64,000 nt of DNA from Capronia americana (taxonomy: Eukaryota > Ascomycota > Eurotiomycetes > Chaetothyriales > Herpotrichiellaceae), in NCBI GenBank assembly GCA_016110215.1, contig JADWQD010000005.1, positions 1,054,001-1,118,000 of the forward strand, written 5' to 3'. Positions 45,876 to 56,243 of the stretch are shown piece after piece. The number at the start of each line of letters is the position of its first letter. Positions within the stretch are counted from its first letter, which is position 1. The translations under genes were made by a program, and so were the position numbers. The notes under the pieces were generated by a model. That model worked only from the letters and a program-made list of their open reading frames with translations, was not told the DNA's origin and made no database searches.

Positions 45876-47743
45876 TCATGGTATATGCTCAGCTTTGAAT
45901 TTGTCACCCTTGCTTTCTTCGTTAAGGTCGATAGTCTCCACATGAGCCGCTTCATCGAGAACTTGAGCACTATAGTGTGACTGCTTGAAGCGCTGGTGGA
46001 TCTGCTCTTCACGGGTGTCCGTCAACACGATACCATCCCCAAAGATCTCGGCGACATCTTCAAGGGCTAGGCCCTTGGTCTGATGCTGGGTTAGCTACTT
46101 GTCAAGAAGTATCAAGATATGTCACATACCTCAGGGAAAAAGAACCAGATGATCACAACGTTCATGGCAGTGAGAATAGTGAACACGAGGTAATATTTCC
46201 AGCCGATGTTGTTGAATGCGGTAGGTGCAGCACTATAATACCCGATCAGTCAAGTGCGGTCATGTTAAGAGCTTTCTTTCGTGCGCTCACCTGGTGAAGA
46301 CGATAATAGCCATGAACAAACCGGCACAAGAGATGCCGATTCCACGAGCACGCAGCGGGTTCGGGAAGATTTCGGTGGCGTATATATAGGTGCTGGCGTC
46401 AATGGTCCAGCCGTAGAAGCCTATATGGAGGAAGAGGAAGAATACCGCCGCTTTGGCAGCAGCTTCGGAGCCGGTCTGTTGGTACACCGCAACTGTGGCA
46501 CACTCGCCAGCCAGAGCGATAACATCTCCAGAGAGACCAAAAACTTGAAATCGTTAGTAGCGAACGGGCCTTCAGTAGAGAGTGGAAGATACTCACTCAT
46601 CATCCGGACCCGCCCAAAGTAGTCAATCACTGCTGCGTTAAAAGCATTTCCGAACAAGCAAACGGTGATCCAGCCGCACTGGATCAGAAGCTGATTGACT
46701 ACACTAAAGCCGAGATTGCGGTAGAGGAAAGGACCGTAATCTAATGTCGACATTAGTATAGAAGTAGCAGTCATCTCAGGATACCCTTACTATTGATGAC
46801 AATAGTTCCGGTACATTGACCGGCAACCATTGTAAGCCAACCGATCCAGCATCTCTTGCGTAGAGCCGGCCTTGTAAAGAATTCCTTGAGAGGGACAAAG
46901 TCTTTCATCTCTTCAATGACTTGGGCATGCAATAGGCGAAATTCTTCGACGATGGCATGCTCATCACTATGGGGCCCGGAGTCGGTGCGGCAAGCTTTGA
47001 AGGCTTTAAGGGCATCGTCAGGGCGGTTCTTCGTCAGAACTGCGAAAGGTCAGCAAAGGATATTTTTATTGCACGCGTTCACTCACGCCAGCGCGGGGAT
47101 TCCGGGATAAAGAGGACGCCGGCGGTGAGAAGAAGAGGCCATAACCCGCCAATGGCCAGGGGCATTCTCCATTGTGTGCCGCTTGCGTTGACAAAGTAGA
47201 ACCCAAAGCCAATCCAGCTGGCAGCCACGTAGCCAGTTGCAATACCAGTACCATGCATGCCGACCAGCAGACCACGGATCTTGGGAGGTGACATTTCGCT
47301 CTGGTAGAGCGGGATCAGACTAACAAGGGCTCCAACTGAGTATCCGGTAATCAGTCTGGCAATCATGAACATTGCAATGTGCACGCTGCCCGCGGCCAGG
47401 CCATTGCCCACGATTGACGTGAAGGAGGCGAACAGGATGGCCTTTTTGCGGCCCCATCTGTCTGGAATCCAGAAACATGAGATGCAGCCAAAGAGGCCTC
47501 CGACGGAGAAGAGACCATTGATAGCACCCAGAAGGTCGGCTGAGTTTGACCGGGTATCAAGTTCAAAGTAGGACAAAAAGGTAGGTTGACCAGTGGTCGT
47601 TGCGATGATACTGGACCCGTAGCCATAGGTTATACTCCCTAAGGCGACGAAAAGAACGATCTGACGGGGATGTTAATGAGCAAACGGCACACGACGCATT
47701 GGGTTATATGATCACTTACACCGAACTGCACCAAGGATATCAT
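45876..47743 (-). CDS. MFS sugar-type transporter
   Basis: Hexose-transporter-family permease of the plasma membrane. Seven exons from a start at 47743: 47743-47720, 47660-47087, 47039-46791, 46740-46597, 46543-46291, 46232-46130 and 46079-45876. This gives 516 aa and all phases agree. Family marks: YGYGSSIIATTTGQPTF at TM1, PDRWGRKKAI, ITGYSVGALVSLIPLYQSEM, FIPESPRW, GWITVCLFGNAFNAAVIDYFGR, IDASTYIYATEIFPNPLRARG and FFFPETKGLALEDVAEIF. The 5' end is uncertain. The frame extends upstream of the chosen Met with family-like PVQVFNFFHAN, so a further exon in the duplicated DNA at 47852-48190 is likely, but no splice joins it in phase. It is probably the uptake or export component of the cluster. 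Confidence 0.88.
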
Positions 47744-47851
47744 GTTGGCGTGGAAGAAATTGAAGACTTGGACTGGCCGACTTTGAAGATTAGCTTAAGA
47801 GACTTGAGAGACAGAGAAAACATGAACAGAGGCGGATACTACCTGGTATAT

Positions 47852-48190
47852 CTCGAGGCTGGACTTGTGCTCTTCCCCAGGGGAGGGGCTCATAACCTCG
47901 GGGAAGATTAACTTCCGACCAAGATACGTACTCCAACAGCCAAGTGTGCTATGTTTGACCAGGGGAATTCCGATGGGCCGGGCTCCGTAGGAAGTTACCT
48001 AGCCTCGTGCCCAGTTACTGCCTGATACCTCGAGGCTGGACTTGGGCTCTTCCTGAGGGGGCTCATAACCTCGGGGAAGATTAACTTCCGAGCAAGGTAC
48101 GTACTCCAACAGCCAAGTCGTGCTATGTTTGACCAGGGGAATTCTGATGGGCTGGGCTACGTAGGGAGTTTCCTAGCCTCGCGCCCAGTT
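47852..48190. repeat. Tandem duplication, about 177-bp period
   Basis: Copies at 47852-48016 and 48029-48190 share CTCGAGGCTGGACTT, CATAACCTCGGGGAAGATTA, GTACGTACTCCAACAGCCAA, TGACCAGGGGAATTC and CCTAGCCTCG, with scattered substitutions and a few indels. It lies at the 5' end of the MFS gene. On the minus strand copy 1 can encode MSPSPGEEHKSSLEIYQ before a GT donor, whereas copy 2 has lost that frame. Confidence 0.85.
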
Positions 48191-48740
48191 TTGCGGGGTG
48201 ATCATGAAAGACGGGGTTGGGCATCTAGGGAAGTACCTCGTACCGCCCCGGCTCCATGGGACTTCGGGGACAGCAATGCGGGGGTGGGGGGGGCGCTAGG
48301 CGGACAAGGCTAGCAAGATTCGCATCCTGCACCCACAGTACTGGGTCCTTGGATGGGCCAGTTGTATTTCTGCCCGTCTTGGCTGGCTCGTTGCATGGCG
48401 AGTAAGCGAAGGTTCTTCCGTGGAGATCTTGAAACGAAATTACCGCCATTGGATCGAGGGTTACGCAGCTTCCTTGTCACCGGCGTCGAGATACTGTAAT
48501 CCCGCTGGTCTCCATGCTGATCTCCACTAGCTGGTAACGTGGGAAGTCCTTTGGTTTGGAGATGGAGGCCCAGAGTCGAAGTCATGGTGGTCTGTCTGGT
48601 TGTGCACAAGCTAAGTAAAAACAGAGGACTCACTGATACTGTAGGACCCAATATGAATTCCATAATACTTTTTGCTCGTTTATTTCCTCGTGTCTTGGCT
48701 CTCGCTGTTGAGTTTAGACCTCGTCGAATCGTATGATACC
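48191..48740. other. Non-coding stretch
   Basis: About 0.55 kb between the duplicated 5' region of the MFS gene and the questin-oxidase relic. No supported gene. Confidence 0.4.
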
Positions 48741-48859
48741 AGTTATGCGTCTTTACGCCAATGCTGGATTGTACTCGCCTCAAACCTACATGTTCCGGAA
48801 AGGGATAAGCAGTTCTCACTGGTCCAGAAGCGCGCGTTCTTCAGAATATCAATATGAGG

Positions 48860-49840
48860 GAATCTTGCAATGCTGGAAAAAGGCGTTGAGCCCAAAGACA
48901 TCGTATTTTTCGACGGTCGCATCCGGAACTGGGACGTTTTGTCTCGACCTGTGCATGAGTAAGTCACGCCACCGCCCCGTCAGACGTTTCTGTTATCCTC
49001 CACGCTTTGGTAGTTCTTCTCTGGGGGATTTCGGGCGCCAGACGTATGGCTTGCTTTGGCAATTGTCAAGGTCGAACTGGCCAGATGTGTCCACGGATCA
49101 ACGATACCGGGCGCGAAAGTGCCATACCCCCAGGCATACCTCGAATTTTTCAAGGCTGAGGTGGCAACCAAAGGCATCGGAAACACCCTGAACCAGTACG
49201 TGTTCGCTGGTACGGAACAGGCGGACGATAAGCTCGCTCGTATGTACGCAGGTAAGCATTCTCAACGGGCTGAACAGCCCTTTGGTCGTCAAATATCTCA
49301 TGTACTGAGTCGTGACCGTTATGACAGGACTTCTCCACCCCATCAGACATTTCGGCTACTTTGTTGAAATCCAGCACTTCCTGGTAGTCGCCGAAGCGCT
49401 GGCCTCGGCGGCGATCCACGACACCTTCATCGTCGACATCTGCTCTCCAGCAGAGAAGGCGGCAAGCCAGCGGCCATCTGGGGGCTTGCGGGTGTCGATA
49501 AGGTGCCTGGTTCAGCGCCTGCAGTCGAACGCGGCAATCAGGGACGCTATTGCCGAGGAGGAGACTCACAAAAAGCTGGCCACCGATCTCATGCCACGCG
49601 AGGTTAAGCCGCTGATCGAAATTGTATCCGAGTATACCGTCCAGGTAGAGACGCTGGAAGAACAGCTGTGCCCGGACAGAAGGGAGTATTATCTTGACCG
49701 GCGAAGGAGGTCGAGGGTATAATTGCTGAGGCGGAAAGCTATAAGATAATTACCGAGGAAGCGGTCGGGATGAAGAAGGAGCTCGAGATGTTTAAGGAGA
49801 AATGGGCGAGTTTCCAAGAAGAGAAAGTATACGCCTGAGG
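48860..49840 (+). pseudogene. Questin-oxidase-like (DUF4243) gene, decayed
   Basis: The clearest part is 49056-49251 joined over a good intron (GTAAGC..CAG, 49252-49327) to 49328-49722. It encodes YPQAYLEFFKAEVATKGIGN, YVFAGTEQADDKLARMYAG, GLLHPIRHFGYFVEIQHF and VVAEALASAAIHD, the conserved core of questin oxidase/AflY-type proteins. The expected N-terminal third is not readable in one frame; an isolated stretch with VEPKDIVFFDGRIRNWDVL sits at 48867-48965 before a stop. The C-terminus is also off: after about 49690 the frame shifts to a coiled-coil-like tail ending near 49838. The family performs Baeyer-Villiger-type cleavage in anthraquinone and aflatoxin-type pathways. It is probably a pseudogene; unresolved introns are an alternative for the N-terminus. 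Confidence 0.6.
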
Positions 49841-50870
49841 AGGAGACACCTGAGGAGGAACGTGACCCAAAGACCCGTCGAAACTGGCCTGGCGTCTAAG
49901 CCTACCACGCTGATGGTGCATCTCCTGTCGAACACAAACTATGCTAACATGTTGGGAGCTCGCAACTAAACCTTCTTACGCAGGTGGTGTTATCCAGTGA
50001 CTCTCTGCATCATATCATATAGGAAGTGTTTGGTGGTGATGAAGAAGACCGCCGCCACTGAGGTTGATGTGAGACGAGTCACTTGTCGAGCAGCGTCAGG
50101 GCGTGGACAATCCTGGACAAACAAAGTCGAAAATCTGCCGTTGTCTTTCTGTCGTTCGTGGGCGTCACAGAAACCAAGGGGCGCTGCCTCGTTTCCTGAC
50201 GGGCTTTTGTTACGATCCTCCATCGGACGGTCGCTTCGTGCGTAGCTAGCACGGCCGAGCGTTGAAGCATGCTCGCGAGAATAACCGTTTGTAGAAGAAA
50301 TGGCAGGGACGATGCCAGTCAAACAACCAGCGCTTATGCAGGAACTCTCAAGGAACACAGCAGCCCCAATAACTACCGGGAGATTAGGCGCCAATGCCGG
50401 TGACCGGTGAAACACACACGGGAGGACTGCCACCCGAACGGATTTACCCTTCAGATACGAGGTACGAAGCACGGAGTAAGCCCGGGGTGGTAGCAGTACG
50501 GAGTAAGCCCGGGGTGTACGGAGTACGAGGTAGAGAGGGGGGCCATTCCCGGCCGAAACCTCGGTTCGACAGGCCCAGCGTGTCCTTGTAAGCCTCAGCA
50601 CCGCACGCGGTAATCCGTTCCATGGTACCTAATCGGGGTGAATAGAGGGCGGGACCACTCGTGCGTAGGTGTATGCATCGCGCTTGCATATCTCCAACCT
50701 TTCAACTCGTGGGAAGGAGGCAATGGCCCGCGGCTGACACACATCCCGACGAAGAGGAGCCGGGCCTCGCTCCTACTAGTCAGTCTCTTGACACGGCGTA
50801 GATTCTCACCGGCTTTCCCACTCTACGTACTTGAACTACATGGTATCCAGATCCACATACATTATTATAT
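49841..50870. other. Intergenic
   Basis: About 1.03 kb upstream of the alpha/beta hydrolase. Contains two copies of CGGAGTAAGCCCGGGGT (near 50473 and 50504) and further CGGAGTAC-type motifs. No supported gene. Confidence 0.45.
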
Positions 50871-51947
50871 ATGAGCAAGAAACTCCTGGAACGTCTCCAA
50901 GAGACCGCCTCGAAACTCGACACCACTGATAATAACCAGCATTCTCAATCACCTCCATCGCCTCGGCCGACAAAGATGCCCCTCAAATATGACCCCGAGT
51001 TCTTCAAGGCGTTCGAGCCTCTCATCCCCATTCTCAAGGCCGCGCCCCAACCGGCCGTCCATGACATCGAAGGCCGCCGCAAAGGCTTCGAAGCCGGCCT
51101 GACGCTCCTCTCCGAAATGATGCCCTTCGAAGCCCCGGACGTAGAACAGGCAGAACACAAGTTCACGACCCCGGCTGGCGTAGAACTATCGATCTACAGC
51201 TTCATCAAGAAAGGCTCCTCGTCCACGCCCGGTCCTGCGATCCTCCACTGCCACGGCGGCGGCATGATCCTCGGCAGCGTGTCGCAACAAGCCAAAGCCA
51301 TCGCCTTCCAGGCCCAATTGACCGGCGTCCCGTTCTTCAGCGTCGAGTACCGCCTGGCGCCCGAGTCGAGCGGCACGAACCTCGTCGAGGACTGCTACGC
51401 GGGTCTGACGTGGCTGTCGCAAAACGCGTCGCAATTCCACGTCGATCCCGCTCGCATTGGCGTGTCAGGCGAGTCGGCCGGCGGCGGTCTCGCCGCGGGG
51501 GTGGCCCTCATGGCGCGCGACAAAGCGTTGAGCCCGCCCCTCGCGAAGCAGATCTTAATCTACCCCATGCTGGACGACCGGAACCTCATCCCCAACGCGC
51601 AGCTCGAGCCGTTCGCGTTCTGGAAGAACGAGGACAACATCACCGGCTGGACGGCGCTACTTGGCACGGACAAGGCGGGCAAGCCCGAGGCCGATGTGTC
51701 CCACTATTGCGCGCCCGCGAGGGCCAAGTCGCTTGCCGGTCTGCCTTCCGCGTACATTGATGTCGGAGGATTAGATATCTTCCGCGACGAGGATATCGAG
51801 TACGCCAGACGGCTTGCCGCGGAGGACATCGAGATCGAGTTCCACTTGTACCCTGGGGTGCCGCATGCTTTTGAGCTGTTTGCGCCAAAGTCGAGTATTA
51901 TGGACAGAGCGATGGGCAACAGGATCAGGGCTATGCAGAGCTTTTAA
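50871..51947 (+). CDS. Alpha/beta hydrolase fold-3 (HSL-type esterase)
   Basis: Intronless gene of 358 aa in the hormone-sensitive-lipase group of esterases. Hallmarks: oxyanion motif HCHGGGM (about 127-132), nucleophile GESAGGG with Ser about 202, acid Asp about 302 in GGLDIFRDE, and His about 332 in GVPHAFE. Two starts are possible: 50871, and Met 36 (at 50976, MPLKYDPEFF), where similarity to the family begins. The first 35 residues are polar and may be an extension or 5' UTR. It is markedly GC-rich at third positions compared with neighbouring relics, consistent with active selection. It lies at the right edge of the putative metabolic cluster and could act on an ester intermediate; substrate unknown. 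Confidence 0.93.
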   Translation: MSKKLLERLQETASKLDTTDNNQHSQSPPSPRPTKMPLKYDPEFFKAFEPLIPILKAAPQPAVHDIEGRRKGFEAGLTLLSEMMPFEAPDVEQAEHKFTTPAGVELSIYSFIKKGSSSTPGPAILHCHGGGMILGSVSQQAKAIAFQAQLTGVPFFSVEYRLAPESSGTNLVEDCYAGLTWLSQNASQFHVDPARIGVSGESAGGGLAAGVALMARDKALSPPLAKQILIYPMLDDRNLIPNAQLEPFAFWKNEDNITGWTALLGTDKAGKPEADVSHYCAPARAKSLAGLPSAYIDVGGLDIFRDEDIEYARRLAAEDIEIEFHLYPGVPHAFELFAPKSSIMDRAMGNRIRAMQSF

Positions 51948-52791
51948 GCGCCGTGGTTGTCAGCCCGTGGAGCTTGTGGGCCGGATATGCAGGCGAGGGC
52001 TAGGAAAGCGCCACATGCAGTAGAGAGCCCGGGACTTAGAGGCGGATACATTGTATGCAGTAAAGGCACATACATAGAATGCATTTAGAGTGCGAATCCG
52101 CGTCTGAGGGTCCGAGCATCCGTCTAGTCTTGTCTACACCTGTTCCAGAGAATGTTGTGCCGTGCTCTGTCGGTACATGAGCGGCAACATCGCTACCACG
52201 ACCAGGACCCCTGCTTTCCCAGTCTGTCTCCCGAAAGAATACCAACACCAAGTTCGACGTCGACGTGCCTGCCTGCGAGCCATACTCGCTCACCCACCCA
52301 CCCACGTCTATCATGTTGTGCGGCGTTCGGCCGGCGAAGAACGGCTGTGTGGACCAGTATTCTGAGAGGGCTATTTCGTGCGGCATCAAGCTCTTAGTTG
52401 CCGAGTGTAGGAAGGGGGCCAGACTTACGGATATGCAGACCCTTGCCTCTCTGCCTCTCTGTGCCAGCATGGCGAAGGTACGATGAACCACCCATACGGC
52501 TCTCTCCTGGATCTTATTCAGACAAATGGTTTGCGTCCGTTTGTCTTCCAAGGGGTTCGGCTCGCGGGGATGCATCTGGATGGACGGTCGCCAATGCTTC
52601 CGAGATAGTGTTCGCGGTGGTTTCGTGGCAGGGTCTCGCGGCATTGCTGGGTCTTTGGAGGACAGCGTCACCTTGCGAAGCAGACGTATAGAGAAACTCC
52701 AGGGGAGACTCCAGGATACCGGGATGGATGCGCACGTATTTGTCCAGGGCCACCTGACGCGATAGAAAATAACCAGGATGGCCGCATTTCG
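51948..52791. other. Intergenic
   Basis: About 0.84 kb. A minus-strand ORF (52036-52671, 211 aa) and overlapping plus-strand ORFs have no recognisable composition or domain and are not called. Confidence 0.4.
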
Positions 52792-53199
52792 TCAATACTC
52801 GAACCGGGGCGCGAAGTCGATGTTTTCTGCAACCTGCATTCTCAGTCTAGGCACGATTGGGTATTTAAGGATCGGTATTCTGGCTTCTGCTCGTGGGTGC
52901 AACACCGGAGGCGGTTCTGGAAATACATTCTCGTCTGATGTATTACTCACGGGACCAGGACGGTGAAAAGCAGAAATCATCTCTCGGGTCGAGAAGCCTG
53001 CATCGTGTTTTGCAGATAGATAAAGCTGGTGCTTTCTCTGGATGCACAAGGGGCATGGCTCGTTAGTCGTTTCGCCCGTGGCAGGGGTCGTGGAACCCGA
53101 GGGAAACAGAGGGAACAGGGCCGCAGATGAGATGTATGGGTTCGCAAAGCCTGTAGTCGATGTGCCGAACGCAGAGATCCGACCTGTTGCAAACGACAT
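52792..53199 (-). CDS. Small hypothetical protein
   Basis: 135 aa open frame with ATG at 53199. Ser/Thr/Pro-rich N-terminus, a CPLC pair near residue 50, and a basic C-terminal part. No family recognised; no intron needed. It could be a chance ORF. Confidence 0.3.
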   Translation of the reverse strand: MSFATGRISAFGTSTTGFANPYISSAALFPLFPSGSTTPATGETTNEPCPLCIQRKHQLYLSAKHDAGFSTREMISAFHRPGPVSNTSDENVFPEPPPVLHPRAEARIPILKYPIVPRLRMQVAENIDFAPRFEY

Positions 53200-53835
53200 T
53201 GTTGCGGTGCTATTGTGTTTGCAAGAGAGGTAAGAGCTGGGATGCGGATGCTATTTGCGGGTTGAATCATCTGTAGCGAGGTAAGCGAAGGGGAACCAAT
53301 CTAAAGGAAACCGATGCATTGAAGAAATTGTTTGTCTCCTGAAAGAATCGGAGGCAGTCGTTATGCTGCGGAGGACGCTAACTAATGGCCTGGTCTCTTC
53401 ATCAGAGTAAGCAGTATGTTTGCCCAACCATTATTGATATTCTTGACCGTATGTCCGAGCCGCCGTTGAGGCAGCTGCTCTTTCAGAAGACCTGGGTTCT
53501 TTGGGTGGCACTCTTGGGTGACATGTTGCACACCATGATCTGCGTCTGATAGGGCACCCCACCTTTCGCAGAGAGGTCATCTCGATGTTGCTGACGGAGT
53601 CGTTAAGAAGTTGCCATCCTGCCTTTTCAAGAGGGACTTCTTGCCATGGAATGCCTGACCGTTCACCATCTCTCCTCCAAGTTCGTATCAACAAAGTCGA
53701 AAGTGTATCTGCGAAATACTGCATCACTCCGATGATCCGCAAACTCGATGAAGAGAAAGCCCAAGACACAATTCACAGAGGTTCCGGCTGTTAAGCAGGC
53801 GAAGCTGATGGAAGGCTCTGCACAAGTCCCACAAC
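53200..53835. other. Uncertain stretch 3' of the frameshifted unknown gene
   Basis: About 0.63 kb. Minus-strand open frames here (for example FLFIEFADHRSDAVFRRYTF near 53770-53730) may be 3' exons of the gene at 53836-54416, but no splice gave a clean join. Confidence 0.3.
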
Positions 53836-54416
53836 TCACTGCAGCCGCCAAACCGAATCCAGAACCTCACCATGAAGAGTCGTGCCGCGGAGAAAGAATG
53901 AGGTAGGGTATTGATGCTTGGCGAGGAAGATTTGACGAGTCCAGTACTCTGCAGGTAATGTTAAATAGAGAAGCAAACAGGGAGAAAACAATGGCTTACC
54001 GACTTGACTATTTACTACGTCCACACGGTCGTTCATATCGTTCATGGGGTCTGAAGGTAGCACGACGAGATGGTGAGGAACTGATGGCCAGTTGAGGGTG
54101 TTGGCAAATAAAGACAGCGCAGCAGCAACTGAGGATAGCGTAGGAAATCTTGAGGAATCCTCCCACTGCTGAAACCCGCCTTCGTTGCCGGCAGGCCCTT
54201 TTCAGGAACCTATGCGTACCCGACGTCCAGCACAAAGTAGAATTGGTTCGTCTGCATTGTGAGTGTGAAGAGGGGAGGCTGTCCACCGCGTGCAAGAGCA
54301 GTATCGATGAAGCTGGCGATGTTCCAGACGTGTTGCCCCGCGTTAGAGCGAGGTCTGTACATGTCTATGGGTGGATCTGCAAAGGCGTTAGGGTCCTGAT
54401 CCTGTGTCCATTTCAA
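53836..54416 (-). pseudogene. Unknown fungal protein gene, frame interrupted
   Basis: Protein-like sequence on the minus strand in two parts. The first (54416-54210) contains NAFADPPIDMYRPRSNAGQH and QTNQFYFVLDVGY, then a stop. The second resumes in another frame after about 29 extra bases as NEGGFQQWEDSSRFPTLSS and continues to VDVVNSQV. A good intron (GTAAGC..CAG, about 53954-54000) joins it to EYWTRQIFLAKHQYPTSFF, ending at 53836. No GT-AG intron reconnects the two parts in phase, and an in-frame stop lies just upstream of the first part with no ATG before Met 54362. It may be a pseudogene or carry an indel. The family is not recognised. Confidence 0.45.
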
Positions 54417-54434
54417 CCGGTGGGATCAGTCGCA

Positions 54435-55841
54435 TCATATTGGACATTCAATGGTATCAAGCACGTTCTGTATCACTTTGTCTGGGTCCAGATCATTCAT
54501 CAGGTCGCGAGCAGAAGCAACATCTGTGCCATACTGAGTGCTCCGTTCGCGGGTTGGTGTTGCCATAATGATCCGGTGCGGATATATCTTTTTTGCTGCC
54601 AGAGCTACGAGCGAGGGCGTCACGTAGTCGATCCCATGGAAGGGGGCAAGGTATCTGCAACACAAATTAGAGAAAGAAGCGTAGGAGTTTTTGAGACTGA
54701 CTTCGCCAGAGCCAGGAATAGCGTCGTCGCATATGGCGAGATGCCACCATCCACGCCTCTTTCCATGCGGAGGAATGCCACAACATCTTGAAGATACCGT
54801 CGAATCTCGGGTGTTATGGTGGTAGCTTGGCTTTGGGCACGAAGCTGTTCAATCAACTAAAGCTGTCTGTCAGATAGCACCATTCCTCGTGCAAGGGATG
54901 ATCTTACCTTCTCGTCAATGCGCCGGCTTGCAATGAGTTCCTGACGTCTCGCACTCGGAGAACGAGAATAAGAATCCGCAGAATTACGGTCGTCGGACTT
55001 GGCTTCACCGTCGAGCTCCTCTAAGTTGGGAAAGCCGTCTTCCGGAGAGTGAGAGTGTGACATGAATATGCGATCGTTCTGGCTAAGATGAGGACAAGCC
55101 GAAAGCTGGGTGGATTGAACTTACAAGGTGCTTGTTCAGTCTGATATGCTTAGAATAGGTGGTAACAAGCGGAAGAAACAGGAATATCTTGGGCGCAAGA
55201 TGGACAGTCGTTCGACTATATATTCTACGTTTTCGGATAAGCTATACGTTCCGTCAGCATAGTCCGAAGTAGCGGTTCAGGCCGTCGCACCTCGAGGGCT
55301 TGGATTTGGACATCTTCGTGGGCATAGTTGAAGTCCTTTGCGATAACGACGTTGACCAGTTTCCGGGTATCCAGTTTCGAACGCTCAAGGATACTGGAAG
55401 AGACAGCGTGGAAGTCCACCGAGGGGAGTTTTGAATTGAGCATCCCTGGCTAAAACCTAGTCAGAACAGATATCGGACATCGTTGGAACGGGCACAAACA
55501 TTTCGGAAGTCCGCGTCAGAGTCGTACGGGGCACCCTCGAGGTCAGCGTCATCATCGTCCAAGATTGCAGCACCAAAGGCGTCTATGGATTGAAGGTCAT
55601 CCCGATCGAGGATGATGTATGACAGATTGAACATATCCCTGACAATCTTGCTGAGCATTAGCCATGGACATAGACGGGTAGCGGGACAACCCACAAGGGC
55701 GAGCTCTGACGCCAGGTCATCTAGGAGGTTGTCGGTCGTGACCATCATGCAATGGTGCTGAGCCACAAGACAGAGGAGGATCGCCAGCTCAAGGTCTGTG
55801 AGGTCCTCGACATGCTCCAGGAATGCCTGTGCTGACTCCAT
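54435..55841 (-). CDS. Magnesium-chelatase-like fungal protein
   Basis: Six exons, 387 aa: 55841-55500, 55449-55291, 55241-55125, 55078-54908, 54856-54702 and 54654-54435. Introns are 46-51 bp and all phases close. It resembles the widespread fungal proteins annotated as magnesium chelatase. Marks: AFLEHVEDLTDLELAILLCLVA, CPWLMLSKIVRDMFNLSYIILDRDDLQSI-type helices (only partly listed here), DVQIQALE joined to RTTVHLAPKIFLFLPLVTTY, then the Ser-rich HSHSPED linker, ITPEIRRYLQDVVAFLRMER and YLAPFHGIDYVTPSLVALAA. The latter two match the AAA lid of chelatase/MCM-like ATPases. No Walker A motif is visible, so it is probably non-ATPase. Cellular role unknown. Confidence 0.85.
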
Positions 55842-56243
55842 CTTCGCCTTGGTTCGTGCCTACCAGGCTAGCACGTGACGCATTCCAAGAGCATTGCGTC
55901 TCAAGGCGTGCAGCAACGGAAACAATTTTTTTACTCGCAAAGAGCAACCCCAAGGCACATCTGGATTGAGAACGAGATTTGCATCTGTGATCGTCGAGTT
56001 AACTAAGGAAGGAGTGAGCAAGAACTGAGAAAGACCAGAGCAAGCGAGGAACGAGGAATCATTCGTCGCACTTGCACAGGAAGGTATGCCGGAGCATGCA
56101 TCATGATTGGCTGGCGACGGCATCTCACACCTGCCTGTCCTGGGCTTCAATTCACAACCTTTAGCATTCGCTACTGTGTCAGACACACTGTTCCTTTAGA
56201 TATCGTATTCCCAAGTACACTCACGCACGGCCAACCAGATGAG
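55842..56243. promoter_or_regulatory. Divergent promoter between chelatase-like gene and vps16
   Basis: About 400 bp between two genes transcribed away from each other, so it must hold both promoters. The ORFs across it (minus 55860-56186 and the 5' extension of the vps16 frame) are not family-like. Confidence 0.5.

Noticed and set aside
52036..52671. Minus-strand ORF of 211 aa
   Set aside because: No domain, unusual composition (Cys-rich low-complexity C-terminus) and overlapping ORFs of similar length on the other strand.
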